64,000 nt of DNA from Kyrpidia tusciae DSM 2912 (lineage in GTDB: Bacteria; Bacillota; Bacilli; Kyrpidiales; Kyrpidiaceae), in assembly GCF_000092905.1 (NCBI RefSeq), contig NC_014098.1, forward strand, positions 2,356,001-2,420,000, in the 5' to 3' direction. The first letter of the stretch is position 1. Every line of letters begins with the position of its first letter. A program made the position numbers and the translations under genes. Shown here piece by piece: positions 53,634 through 62,078 of this stretch. The notes under the pieces were generated by a model that was not told the DNA's origin, ran no database searches, and saw only the letters and a list, made by a program, of their open reading frames with translations.

Positions 53634-55211
53634 TCACCTGTCCCATCCTGTTCCGCCTTGTTTCAACCACCGGTACAGCGTGCTTCGGGAAACCCCAAGC
53701 CGCCGGGCGGCTGCGGACACATTGCCGCGGGTGCTCTGAAGGGCGTCTGCCACTGCCTCCTTGCGACTGGGGATACTCCTTCCGGGCATTGCCCCGGTTC
53801 TATGTTCAGCGTCCAGAAAAGAAGCCAACCCCTCGGGACCGATGATCGGCGAATCATCAAAAACGGACGCACAAACTATAACATTCCGTAGTTCACGTAT
53901 ATTTCCTCTCCACGGGTAGTCCTGGAGCAGGCGCAATGCGGCGGGATTCAATTTTTTGCCCGTACCGGTCGTATCCAGCAAATACTGCGCCAAATCAGGG
54001 ATGTCCTCCTTCCGCTCCCGCAGCGGCGGAACGTGAATCGGAAGGACATGAAGGCGGTGAAACAAATCTTCCCGAAACGCCCCCTGGCGAACGAGTAACC
54101 CAAGATCCCGGTGTGTAGCAGAGACCAGCCGGACATCCACCGGGATCTCCTCCCGGCCGCCAATCGGTCGAACCGCCTTTTCTTCAAGGACTCGAAGCAG
54201 GGCGAGCTGCATTTGTGGGGGCATCTCCCCGACCTCGTCCAGGAACAAAGTTCCTCCTTCAGCAAGCCGAAAAGCCCCGGGATATCCCCCTTTTTTGGCA
54301 CCGGTGAAAGCACCCTCCTCATAGCCAAATAATTCACTTTCCAGGAGATGTTCAGGCATCCCCCCGCAGTTGAGGGCCACAAAGGGGCCACCTCTTCGGC
54401 CGCTTCTCCGGTGGATCCATCGCGCAAGGAGTTCTTTGCCCGTCCCCGTCTCTCCCAAGAGGCAAACCGGATAATCCACCCGGGCCGCCCGTTCGGCCAA
54501 GTCGATACACCTGCGGAAGGATACGCTTTTGCCGATCATCCCCTCAAAATCAACTCCCACTTCCCGGGACTCCACCGCTCCATCCCCCTGTTGGGGCATC
54601 CGAGCGATGACGTCCTCCACGTGGGCTCCCATGGTCGCCACGACGCCCAGGAGATAGGGGTGGGCCGATTCCAGCGGGCCAGATAAATTCAACACACCAA
54701 AAACGTTTCCCTTCGGGTCGCGGAGAGGCACGGCAGCGCAGCACCAGGGGTGCGTCGCCACCACGTAATGCTCGTACCCCGCCACGTAGACAGCGTTTCC
54801 GACCTCCAGCGCTGTTCCGATCGCATTGGTGCCCACCGCCGCCTCCGACCAGTCAGCCCCCGGAACAAACTGGATCTCCCGGGCCCTTCGAAGGGTGTCC
54901 GGATGACCGATCTCGCTCAGGATTCGTCCATCCGCATCACAGAATAAAGCGACCATCCGCTGCTCCATCAATAAACCGTGAATTTTATGTAACAAGGATT
55001 CAACTTCTCGAATCGGGTCAGCGTATTTGTGACGCTGCAACTCTAAATCCTCCGGCTCCAGCACAATGTCTCCGCGGTCCCGGTATGGATCCACCCCGTA
55101 GCGCCGGCTTCGCACCCACGACTCGCACACGTCCCTGGATACGCGGTGGGCGTCCAGCGTCCCCTCCCGCACAAACCTTTTCCAGGTTCGATACAACAAG
55201 GGCATCTCCAT
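53634..55211 (-). CDS. acoR: Sigma-54-dependent activator AcoR
   Basis: Bacterial enhancer-binding protein of 525 residues. An N-terminal GAF-type sensor (about 60-200) with [20 protein letters not shown] is followed by an AAA+ domain with Walker [12 protein letters not shown], the sigma-54 contact loop [11 protein letters not shown] and Walker [10 protein letters not shown]. The C-terminal Fis-type helix-turn-helix is [21 protein letters not shown]. It activates acoABC when acetoin is present. ATG at 55211 or two codons later is likely. It lies just upstream of the sigma-54 promoter in the same direction. Confidence 0.92.
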   Translation of the reverse strand: MEMPLLYRTWKRFVREGTLDAHRVSRDVCESWVRSRRYGVDPYRDRGDIVLEPEDLELQRHKYADPIREVESLLHKIHGLLMEQRMVALFCDADGRILSEIGHPDTLRRAREIQFVPGADWSEAAVGTNAIGTALEVGNAVYVAGYEHYVVATHPWCCAAVPLRDPKGNVFGVLNLSGPLESAHPYLLGVVATMGAHVEDVIARMPQQGDGAVESREVGVDFEGMIGKSVSFRRCIDLAERAARVDYPVCLLGETGTGKELLARWIHRRSGRRGGPFVALNCGGMPEHLLESELFGYEEGAFTGAKKGGYPGAFRLAEGGTLFLDEVGEMPPQMQLALLRVLEEKAVRPIGGREEIPVDVRLVSATHRDLGLLVRQGAFREDLFHRLHVLPIHVPPLRERKEDIPDLAQYLLDTTGTGKKLNPAALRLLQDYPWRGNIRELRNVIVCASVFDDSPIIGPEGLASFLDAEHRTGAMPGRSIPSRKEAVADALQSTRGNVSAAARRLGVSRSTLYRWLKQGGTGWDR

Positions 55212-55508
55212 CCTGCCCGTCCCCCCGTTCCGTTCCGCCGGACTCGTCCCCGGCACAATTGCTCGGCCACCAAGAACAAAAAATCCTCCGGATGCCTTTT
55301 GGCGGCCCGGGCACCGGACGACGACGTCCGCGTCCGACGGGCCAACCCGGCATCCCGGAGGCCATTGATGAGGCGATACTGAAACCGAACCAACGAGATC
55401 GACACTGAGCCATCGGAAGTTGACATCGTGGGCAAAGGGTGGTCAACACACAGGATAAGCATTGGGAGAGAAATCGCGCCCGTAGAAAAGGGCACGCACA
55501 AGCCTGCA
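55212..55508. other. Gap of about 300 bases upstream of acoR
   Basis: No convincing gene. A minus-strand frame from ATG 55426 ([20 protein letters not shown]) looks mildly protein-like but has no ribosome binding site and runs into acoR. The terminator of the upstream DUF3055 gene lies at 55475-55496. The acoR promoter must be here, but no clear -35/-10 pair was found. Confidence 0.5.
55475..55496 (-). terminator. Probable terminator after the DUF3055 gene
   Basis: Minus-strand CGTGCCC / GGGCGCG stem (one G-U pair) with an 8-base loop, followed by ATTTCTC. It ends the riboswitch-controlled transcript. Confidence 0.55.
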
Positions 55509-55802
55509 TCAGAATTGCTCGCCTCGTGGCGGATAGGACAAAACGCTCGTGAGGTAATGGCCCAATTCGGTGGCCGTTTCGCCGTCGTCAATTCCAAAAT
55601 GCTGGGCCACCCGCTGCGGATCTTCGGCATCGTGGGCGTCCATGATGCTCGCCCGCCCGGTCTGTAGGCACATCACAATGCTCTTGCCCATAAAATGTTG
55701 GGAATACGTCACTGCCAGATCGAATCGCGTGCCGGCCACATCCAACGTGGCAAAATGAGTTCGGGTATCTTCCGTTTCTGAAAACAAAACGTGCTCACCC
55801 AT
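55509..55802 (-). CDS. DUF3055-family protein
   Basis: Cytoplasmic protein of 97 residues in the DUF3055 family of Bacilli: TRTHFATLDVAGTRFDLAVTY, HFMGKSIVMCLQTGRASIM and ELGHYLTSVLSY follow the family pattern. Function is unknown. GGGGGGATCGAGGA precedes the ATG. It starts 17 bases after the small ORF and therefore lies in the transcript headed by the c-di-AMP riboswitch. Confidence 0.8.
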   Translation of the reverse strand: MGEHVLFSETEDTRTHFATLDVAGTRFDLAVTYSQHFMGKSIVMCLQTGRASIMDAHDAEDPQRVAQHFGIDDGETATELGHYLTSVLSYPPRGEQF

Positions 55803-55819
55803 TCCTCGATCCCCCCTTG

Positions 55820-55960
55820 TCAATGTCTGATGCGCGGAAGGTACCCGACGTTTTGCACGCCTTTGACTTTGCCATAGCGTGTGGCAATCCGGCGCGCCTC
55901 ATACACGGTACTGCTTCGCGAACGGAGACGCCACGGGGTGGTGGGGAGCCGCAGGGACAC
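55820..55960 (-). CDS. Small basic ORF under riboswitch control
   Basis: Not recognised. The 46-residue product is strongly basic (SLRLPTTPWRLRSRSSTVYE, ARRIATRYGKVKGVQNVGYL) with no membrane segment. Its GTG start stands five Ts after AGGCGGGG. That purine run is both the only possible ribosome binding site and the 3' arm of the terminator hairpin, so hairpin formation would stop both transcription and translation. It could also be the tail of a lost larger gene. Confidence 0.5.
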   Translation of the reverse strand: MSLRLPTTPWRLRSRSSTVYEARRIATRYGKVKGVQNVGYLPRIRH

Positions 55961-55965
55961 AAAAA

Positions 55966-55998
55966 CCCCGCCTATGAGAAGTCCTTGGCCAGGCGGGG
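55966..55998 (-). terminator. Expression-platform terminator of the c-di-AMP riboswitch
   Basis: Minus-strand CCCCGCCT / AGGCGGGG stem with a 17-base loop, followed by TTTTTG. It lies about 20 bases after the aptamer, the normal place for riboswitch-controlled termination. Confidence 0.85.
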
Positions 55999-56014
55999 CT
56001 TTCGCCACCGCTCC

Positions 56015-56168
56015 CTCCAACGCTTGCGAAGTTAGCTGACGGGTTCGGGTGGAGAGCTCACCCTACCGAGCGGATGAAACATTCTCAAATCTTCTGAGAA
56101 CAGCCCGCCCGGATTCACCCCACACATGGGTCCTCCGCTTCCACTGGACATGGAACTCAGCGTCTCCG
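56015..56168 (-). ncRNA. Cyclic di-AMP riboswitch (ydaO/yuaA class)
   Basis: The minus-strand transcript contains the conserved blocks in order: GGAGGACCCATGTGTGGGG, GGGGTGAATCC, CGGTAGGGTGAG, CCACCCGAACCCGTCAGC, and TCAGCTAACTTCGCAAGCG. The closing stem is ACGCT (56163-56159) with AGCGT (56024-56020). These match the ydaO class, which binds two c-di-AMP molecules and switches genes off. The usual targets are cell-wall hydrolases and potassium transporters; here a short ORF and a DUF3055 gene follow. Confidence 0.92.
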
Positions 56169-56176
56169 TTTTCACC

Positions 56177-56205
56177 ATCATACATGAAAAAGGGAATTTT
56201 GGCAA
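56177..56205 (-). promoter_or_regulatory. Promoter of the riboswitch transcript
   Basis: Minus-strand TTGCCA (-35), 17-base spacer, TATGAT (-10). The predicted start at about 56170 coincides with the 5' edge of the aptamer. Confidence 0.75.
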
Positions 56206-56248
56206 TGAGCGATTCGTTCACAATACGTTCACGCAAGGGGGAAGCGTC

Positions 56249-56428
56249 ATGCATCCGATACCCGCAGTCCTTCTCTCACTGGCCGTCGCCCTCGGGGCAG
56301 GCTGGTTCCTCGGAGTGCCCTTATGGATTGCCCTTATGATCGGCGCAGGTTCCATTGCCGGGGCCGCCGTCCTTCGCTCCGTCTACCACGGAGTCGAACG
56401 CCGCTTCCGGAGCCTCAACCGGCGGTGA
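56249..56428 (+). CDS. Small two-helix membrane protein
   Basis: Not recognised. The 59-residue protein consists of two hydrophobic helices (AVLLSLAVALGAGWFLGV and LWIALMIGAGSIAGAAVL) and a basic tail. GGGGGAAGCGTC before the ATG supports translation. It is divergent from the riboswitch transcript and convergent with the peroxiredoxin gene. Confidence 0.6.
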   Translation: MHPIPAVLLSLAVALGAGWFLGVPLWIALMIGAGSIAGAAVLRSVYHGVERRFRSLNRR

Positions 56429-56461
56429 TTGCCAGGAGCCGGCCAGGCCGGCTCCCCGCCC

Positions 56462-56932
56462 TCAGCCGTTGCTCAACTGGCGGACATCCTCCAATACCTG
56501 CTCCATGTGTCCCTCCACCTTCACCCGAGGATAGATCTTGCGGATCACCCCGTCGCCGTCGATGAGGAAGGTGGTTCGTTCGATCCCCATGGATTTCTTC
56601 CCGTAGCGGGTTTTCTCCTTGTACACGCCGTAGGCCGTAGAAACGGCTGCGTCCTCGTCGGACAACAGCGGAAAGGGAAGCTGATATTTCTCCGCGAATT
56701 TTTTGTGAGAACTCGGGGAATCGGTGCTCACCCCGAGGATGACGGCGCCGACTTCAGAAAAAGCCTCGTGAAGATCGCGAAATCCGCAGGCCTCTTGCGT
56801 GCACCCCGGCGTATTGTCCCGGGGATAGAAGTACAGTACCACCGGTTTTCCGCGAAAATCCGCCAGGCTCACCGTCTCGCCCGTCCCGGTGGGAAGTGTA
56901 AAATCGGGTGCCTTCTGACCTTGCGCCACCAT
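56462..56932 (-). CDS. bcp: Thiol peroxidase, Bcp/PrxQ type
   Basis: Peroxiredoxin of 156 residues. The peroxidatic cysteine is in YPRDNTPGCTQEACGFRD, with the resolving cysteine five residues on (PrxQ alpha-2 type). It reduces hydroperoxides using thioredoxin. ATG at 56932 follows GGAGGGGATCCAC. Confidence 0.94.
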   Translation of the reverse strand: MVAQGQKAPDFTLPTGTGETVSLADFRGKPVVLYFYPRDNTPGCTQEACGFRDLHEAFSEVGAVILGVSTDSPSSHKKFAEKYQLPFPLLSDEDAAVSTAYGVYKEKTRYGKKSMGIERTTFLIDGDGVIRKIYPRVKVEGHMEQVLEDVRQLSNG

Positions 56933-57155
56933 GTGGATCCCCTCCATCTCCCCTCCCCGCACTCCTGAACCCATTCGTTCTGGGCCCGGGCGGGGATGAC
57001 ATCTCACTCGCATTCGAAACTCGGTGACCAATCCTTTTCACTGCCAGCATACCATAATTCCCATCCAGATACACGCCGCTCCCTTGCTCTGCGGCCCCGA
57101 GTCTCCTACAATGGGGACGAACCCAATGATGCTGATTGTTTAAGGAGAGTGCATC

Positions 57156-58478
57156 ATGCCATCAATTCTTGCCCCATGGATGTTTTTCCACGGGTTGTCC
57201 GACGACCCAGCCGTCGCGGCAGCCGAAGACTGGATAGAAACCAAAAACCCCGAGGTTGCGGCGACCTGGTTCCGCGCTCTCCTCCGCTTTGCCGCGGAAG
57301 AAGATCCTATCCCTCTCCCCTCCACCGTCTCCCTATGGCAATCGTACCTCCTTCACCGGCTGTTCTTTTCGACCTTCCCGTCTCCGGATGAGGGGAAAGA
57401 ATGGCATCGGGCGCTTCAAGGTGGCCTCGCGGCAGATCTGAGGCGACTGCGCCCTTTATACCATTTGGATCCCGCTCCGCTCCTCGAATCTTTAGGCCTT
57501 AGGCCAGAGGTCTTGTCCCCGGACTTTACTTCGGCTGCCTCGACCGCCCGGGGGAACACCCTGTTAAATCAGTGGCTCAGCGACCGGTTGACCGAGGTGG
57601 CCCGGTCTCTGGAGACGACGGAGGATTGTGCGATCCTCGCCGATCTGTTCACCCGGGCATTCCGAAGCATGGGCAGCGGCCCGGCCGCTCGCCACTGGGT
57701 ATTTAAATGGGAAGGACCAAGCCGGGGGCTGGCCCCCGTCATCGAGCCCGATCCCATCACCGTGGCAGATCTGGTCGGATATGAGCGGCAACGCAAACAG
57801 GTGCTCCAGAACACCGAACAATTCGTCCTGGGACTTCCTGCGAACAATGTGCTTCTTTACGGAGACCGGGGAACGGGAAAATCTTCCCTGGTCAAAGCGC
57901 TGGTTCATGAATTTGGCGCTCGAGGATTGCGGCTCGTGGAAGTGGCCCGGCGGGACCTGGGAGATTTTCCCCTCATCGTCCGCCTGTTGCGCCGACGGCC
58001 ACAAAAATTTATCCTATTTTTTGACGACTTATCCTTCAGCGAAGGAGAGACCTTTTACAAAGACCTTAAAACACTCCTGGAGGGAGGTGTGGAACGGCGT
58101 CCGAACAATGTACTGCTCTACGCCACGTCCAATCGACGACACTTGGTGAATGAACGGTTCAGCGACCGGGGATGGCCAACCCGGGGGGATGAAGAGGACG
58201 ATCTGCACCTGGAGGACACGGTCCAGGAAAAATTATCCTTGGCCGACCGCTTCGGGTTGACGGTGTCCTTCCTGTCCCCGGACCAAGAACTCTTTTTGGA
58301 AATGGTGGGCCACATGGCCAAACGGGCCGGTCTCGAAATCGAGGAAGATTCCCTCCGACGTTTGGCCCTCCAGTGGGAACGTCGGCACAACGGCCGTTCC
58401 GGGCGCAGCGCCCGACAGTTCGTGGACCATCTGGCCGGTGAACTGGCCTTGGAAAAGAAAAAGGTGGACCTGAGGTGA
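57156..58478 (+). CDS. DUF815-family AAA+ ATPase
   Basis: ATPase of 440 residues. An N-terminal helical domain of about 200 residues precedes the P-loop (YGDRGTGKSSLVKAL), Walker B-like FILFFDDLSF, sensor SNRRHLVNERF and a lid with NGRSGRSARQFVDHL. DUF815 proteins are widespread in Firmicutes and their role is undefined. AAGGAGAG precedes the ATG. Confidence 0.88.
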   Translation: MPSILAPWMFFHGLSDDPAVAAAEDWIETKNPEVAATWFRALLRFAAEEDPIPLPSTVSLWQSYLLHRLFFSTFPSPDEGKEWHRALQGGLAADLRRLRPLYHLDPAPLLESLGLRPEVLSPDFTSAASTARGNTLLNQWLSDRLTEVARSLETTEDCAILADLFTRAFRSMGSGPAARHWVFKWEGPSRGLAPVIEPDPITVADLVGYERQRKQVLQNTEQFVLGLPANNVLLYGDRGTGKSSLVKALVHEFGARGLRLVEVARRDLGDFPLIVRLLRRRPQKFILFFDDLSFSEGETFYKDLKTLLEGGVERRPNNVLLYATSNRRHLVNERFSDRGWPTRGDEEDDLHLEDTVQEKLSLADRFGLTVSFLSPDQELFLEMVGHMAKRAGLEIEEDSLRRLALQWERRHNGRSGRSARQFVDHLAGELALEKKKVDLR

Positions 58479-58479
58479 C

Positions 58480-58507
58480 GAGGGGCGCGGCGTTACACCG
58501 CGCCCTC
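58480..58507. terminator. Hairpin after the DUF815 gene
   Basis: GAGGGGCGCGG / CCGCGCCCTC with one bulge, but without a U-tract. It is a weak terminator candidate between convergent genes. Confidence 0.4.
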
Positions 58508-58580
58508 TCCGGATGCCACAGCAGTTTCTGCACACTATGGCTTGGCGGGGTTTCCCGCTTCACCCAAGCCCGTTCGGCAC

Positions 58581-58859
58581 TCAGGCACTCTTGACGGCCT
58601 CTTTCAGGGTTTTGCCCGGTCGGAACACCGGCGTCTTGCCACCGGCGATCTCGATCGTCTCCCCGGTTTGCGGATTACGGCCGGTGCGGGCTGAACGCTC
58701 CCGAACCTCGAAACTGCCAAATCCGGTCAGCCCCACACTCTCCCCCGCCTGCAGCGCTTCCTGAATCGTATCCAAGACGGCATCCACCGCCGCCGACGCC
58801 GCTTTTTTGGTCAACCCCGATTTTTCCGCCACCTTGGCGATCAAATCCTGCTTGGTCAC
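58581..58859 (-). CDS. hup: HU-type DNA-binding protein
   Basis: HU of 92 residues: [40 protein letters not shown] and the beta-arm [14 protein letters not shown]. It bends and compacts DNA. The GTG start has AAGGAGGTG upstream, a very strong signal for an abundant protein. Confidence 0.96.
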   Translation of the reverse strand: MTKQDLIAKVAEKSGLTKKAASAAVDAVLDTIQEALQAGESVGLTGFGSFEVRERSARTGRNPQTGETIEIAGGKTPVFRPGKTLKEAVKSA

Positions 58860-59000
58860 TGGCCCACCTCCTTCCCGAAAACCCGGCCGGGACCGACTTT
58901 TCCGGCCGATTCGTCCCTAGTTTCGCCGGATTTCTCGCCGGTCAAACCTGGGCGAATGGCCCCGGGGAATGGATTTCGGGAAGATTCGACCCATGACCCA

Positions 59001-60566
59001 TCATTGTTGGCTGTCCCGAAGGGCCCGCCGCAAGATCTTGCCCACTGAACTTTTCGGTAGCTCTTCCCGAAATTCCACCTCCGTCGGTGCCTTATAGTGA
59101 GCCATACGCTCCCGGCAAAACGCGATGACCTCATCCCGGGTCAACGTCACCCCGGGCTTGCACACGACGTAGGCTTTGACTGTCTCCCCGCGGTACGGAT
59201 CCGGCACCCCCACCACAGCCGCCTCCTGGATGCCCGGGTGGGTGTAAAGGACCTCTTCCACCTCCCGGGGATAGACGTTGAAGCCGCTGGCGATGATGAT
59301 ATCTTTCTTCCGGTCGACAATGTAATAGTACCCGTCCTCATCCCGGGTGGCGATATCCCCGGTGTGGAGCCAGCCGTTCCGAAGGACCTGGGCCGTTTCC
59401 TCCGGCCGGTTCCAATATCCTTTCATGACCTGGGGACCGCGCACCACCAATTCGCCGGGCTCTCCGGGCGGTAGTTCTTGTAAACCCGTGGCCACATCCA
59501 CAATCCGCGCCTCGGTTCCCGCTACCGGCAGGCCGATACTCCCGACTTTCCGCACCCCGTGATAGGGATTGGTGTGCGTCACCGGACTCGCCTCGGTCAA
59601 GCCGTAACCCTCGAGAATCTTCGCCCCGGTTTTCGCTTCAAAAGCCCGAAGGACCTCCACCGGCAGCGGTGCGGACCCGCTGTTGCAGATGCGAATCGAG
59701 TCGATTCCATATTCCCGGGCCTTGGGATGGCTGTTGACCGCCACATACATCGTGGGAACACCGGGAAACATTGTGGGCTTTGCCGCCTTGATCGCGTCCA
59801 GGACCTCGTCTACCTGAAAACGGGGCAACATCACCAGATTCGCCCCCACAGCAATGCCCAAATTCATCCCCACGGTCATGCCGTACACGTGAAACAGAGG
59901 CAGAACGAGCAGAATCACTTCTTCCCCGTCCCGCAAACCGTCACGAAAATCCGCCAATGATTGGTAAACGTTGGCAACCAGGTTGCGATGGGTCAACATC
60001 GCCCCCTTGGAATAGCCAGTTGTTCCCCCGGTGTACTGCAAAACGGCCGTGTCCTCGGGAGAAATGGCCACCGACGGCGGATCACCTTGGGCGCCGAGAA
60101 GGGCCTCCACGGGTTGAACCCGTTCGGTCGCCGGGGTTTGCACCGGACCGGGAAACTGAACGAGATACGCCCGCTCGAGGTGGGTGTTCTCCCAAACCGC
60201 TTCGATCTTCCCCCACAGCGGTTCATAAGCCACAATCACCTTTGGATCGGCGTCCACCAGCAGGTGTTCCAACTCAGCCCCGGTGTACATCGGGTTGACC
60301 TGGACCACGATGCCTCCGGCAACTAAAACGGCATAGTACGCAATCACATAATGAGGGCAATTGGGCAACATGATCGCCACGCGATCCCCTTTACGCACCC
60401 CGGCCGCAGCGAGACCCACCGCGGCTCGCTGGACCATCCACCACACTTGCTCATAGGTCAGGGTGACGTGGTAAAAAGAAACCGCCGGACGCCCGGAGAA
60501 GCGCTTTGCAGTATCGCGGAGCATTTCCGGTAACGAAATCTGAGGAAATGAAAACGTTCCACCCAT
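59001..60566 (-). CDS. Long-chain acyl-CoA ligase (AMP-forming)
   Basis: Adenylate-forming enzyme of 521 residues. The P-loop YTGGTTGYSKGAMLTH, the GYGLTEASPVTHTNP motif, TGDIATRDEDGYYYIVDRKK and the catalytic lysine in PKSSVGKILRRAL are all present. It activates fatty acids or a related carboxylate as CoA thioester. GAGGTGACACA precedes the ATG. Confidence 0.9.
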   Translation of the reverse strand: MGGTFSFPQISLPEMLRDTAKRFSGRPAVSFYHVTLTYEQVWWMVQRAAVGLAAAGVRKGDRVAIMLPNCPHYVIAYYAVLVAGGIVVQVNPMYTGAELEHLLVDADPKVIVAYEPLWGKIEAVWENTHLERAYLVQFPGPVQTPATERVQPVEALLGAQGDPPSVAISPEDTAVLQYTGGTTGYSKGAMLTHRNLVANVYQSLADFRDGLRDGEEVILLVLPLFHVYGMTVGMNLGIAVGANLVMLPRFQVDEVLDAIKAAKPTMFPGVPTMYVAVNSHPKAREYGIDSIRICNSGSAPLPVEVLRAFEAKTGAKILEGYGLTEASPVTHTNPYHGVRKVGSIGLPVAGTEARIVDVATGLQELPPGEPGELVVRGPQVMKGYWNRPEETAQVLRNGWLHTGDIATRDEDGYYYIVDRKKDIIIASGFNVYPREVEEVLYTHPGIQEAAVVGVPDPYRGETVKAYVVCKPGVTLTRDEVIAFCRERMAHYKAPTEVEFREELPKSSVGKILRRALRDSQQ

Positions 60567-60670
60567 TGTGTCACCTCAATCCCTGAATCTGGAATCCAGT
60601 TGGCACATCCCCTTGGGGATCCCTACCAACCGGTCATTCGGACCTCGGCGCGCCGGACCGGGGAGTTCCG

Positions 60671-61063
60671 TCACGACACCCGCACCAATTCCCTTCCCCG
60701 GAACCGCAGCTCTCCACCCCCTTGCAAGCTGAGGATCAAAAGGCGAAATTCCGGGCGAAACTCGGTGCCCACCACGAGCCCGGAGTGAAACTCCAGCCGC
60801 CCTTCCACTTGGTTCCCGGGGACTCCCGGGTCGACCACCAAGTACTCCGTCCCGCACAGATCTTGCGCGCCGGTTCCCCGGTGCACCGGAAGGATCCCCC
60901 GAAGCGAACCCGATCCGCAGGGAATGGAGAAACCCACCTCGGCGGCCTGAAATGCCTGGAGGAAGGCATTGACCGCCTCGGGAACCCGACCGCCTTCCAA
61001 CAATTCGCGGACCTGCTGCACGTCTTCCTTTTTCATCTCCACCAATGCGTGGCGTACGGGCAC
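60671..61063 (-). CDS. Hypothetical protein, 130 residues
   Basis: Not recognised. An N-terminal helix (VEMKKEDVQQVRELLEGG) is followed by a beta-rich region with IPCGSGSLRGILPVHRG and EFRLLILSLQGGGELRFRGR. GTG at 61063 follows GGAGG by nine bases; ATG at 61072 abuts that signal. No membrane segment. It is upstream of the acyl-CoA ligase on the same strand, about 100 bases away. Confidence 0.6.
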   Translation of the reverse strand: MPVRHALVEMKKEDVQQVRELLEGGRVPEAVNAFLQAFQAAEVGFSIPCGSGSLRGILPVHRGTGAQDLCGTEYLVVDPGVPGNQVEGRLEFHSGLVVGTEFRPEFRLLILSLQGGGELRFRGRELVRVS

Positions 61064-61246
61064 ACTTTTCATCCTCCCCGCCGCTTTGATCCTGATCATG
61101 TCATTCCATTCGCCGTCTGACTTTCACTTTCCTGCTGAACATTCTGCCGGACCCCGTTGCGCCGTAAGATCCCTTTTCAGTATACTACATATCAATCTGA
61201 ACCTGCCGAATCAATCTGAAAGAGCCATGTCTGAAAGGAGATCAAG

Positions 61247-61999
61247 GTGGCGAAACAGCGATTAGACCGCATTCTGGCGGAAATGGGCGTGGGATCCCGC
61301 CGGGACATCAAAAAAATGGCAAGGTCCGGGTTGATCGAGGTGGACGGGCGAGTCGTCCGGGACGCTTCCCTACACGTCGACCCCGGACAACAGGTACTCT
61401 GTGTCGCGGGGCATCCCGTTCACTATCAGCCTTTTCACTACTGGATGATGAATAAGCCCCCCGGAGTCGTCTCCGCGGTCATAGACCCCAGACACCGCAC
61501 CGTAATCGATCTGCTCGATGAATCAGACCGCACTCCGCGCCTTTTTCCCGCCGGCCGCCTGGACATCGACACCGAGGGGTTTGTGCTGATCACCGACGAC
61601 GGGCAGCTGGCCCACGCCATTCTCTCGCCCAAACGCCATGTTTCAAAAACGTACCGCGCCACAGTGCAAGGAAGGGTCAGCGACGCAGATGTCGCCGCTT
61701 TCGCCCGGGGCCTGGTCCTCGGCGACGGCTATCGCGCTCTTCCCGCCCATCTGCAAATCCGCGACGCCGGAGAGCGATCCGAGGTCGAGATCGTCCTTCG
61801 AGAAGGCAAATTCCACCAGATCAAGCGAATGTTCGCCGCCCTCGGGAAGCCGGTCCTGTATCTCAAACGCGTCGCCATCGGAGGCGTGCCATTGGACCCC
61901 GCTCTACCTCCGGGAGGCTACCGCGCCCTGGCCGATGACGAAGTCGCCCGTCTCCGGGAGACGGATCCGCGACTTCCCCCGCACCCCGCCGAATCGTAG
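61247..61999 (+). CDS. RsuA-family pseudouridine synthase
   Basis: rRNA pseudouridine synthase of 250 residues. An S4 RNA-binding domain (RLDRILAEMGVGSRRDIKKM) precedes the catalytic domain with the aspartate in GRLDIDTEGFVLITDDG and LREGKFHQIKRMFAALG. It modifies a uridine in 16S or 23S rRNA. The GTG start has AAAGGAGATCAAG upstream. Confidence 0.92.
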   Translation: MAKQRLDRILAEMGVGSRRDIKKMARSGLIEVDGRVVRDASLHVDPGQQVLCVAGHPVHYQPFHYWMMNKPPGVVSAVIDPRHRTVIDLLDESDRTPRLFPAGRLDIDTEGFVLITDDGQLAHAILSPKRHVSKTYRATVQGRVSDADVAAFARGLVLGDGYRALPAHLQIRDAGERSEVEIVLREGKFHQIKRMFAALGKPVLYLKRVAIGGVPLDPALPPGGYRALADDEVARLRETDPRLPPHPAES

Positions 62000-62078
62000 A
62001 CCCTGGCCCTGCGGCCATCTTTCACCGAAGCTCTGAGGCTCCTGGAAGTTCATCTCCGGGGAACCCCTACCTCCGAAT

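Noticed and set aside
55043-55630. Minus-strand frame overlapping acoR and the DUF3055 gene
   Set aside because: It has no ribosome binding site at any start and its second half is an acoR shadow. One stretch looks protein-like, so it is mentioned under the gap at 55212-55508.
56015-56254. Short frames on the minus strand within 56015-56254
   Set aside because: This stretch is the c-di-AMP aptamer and its promoter. The frames are by-products of structured RNA.
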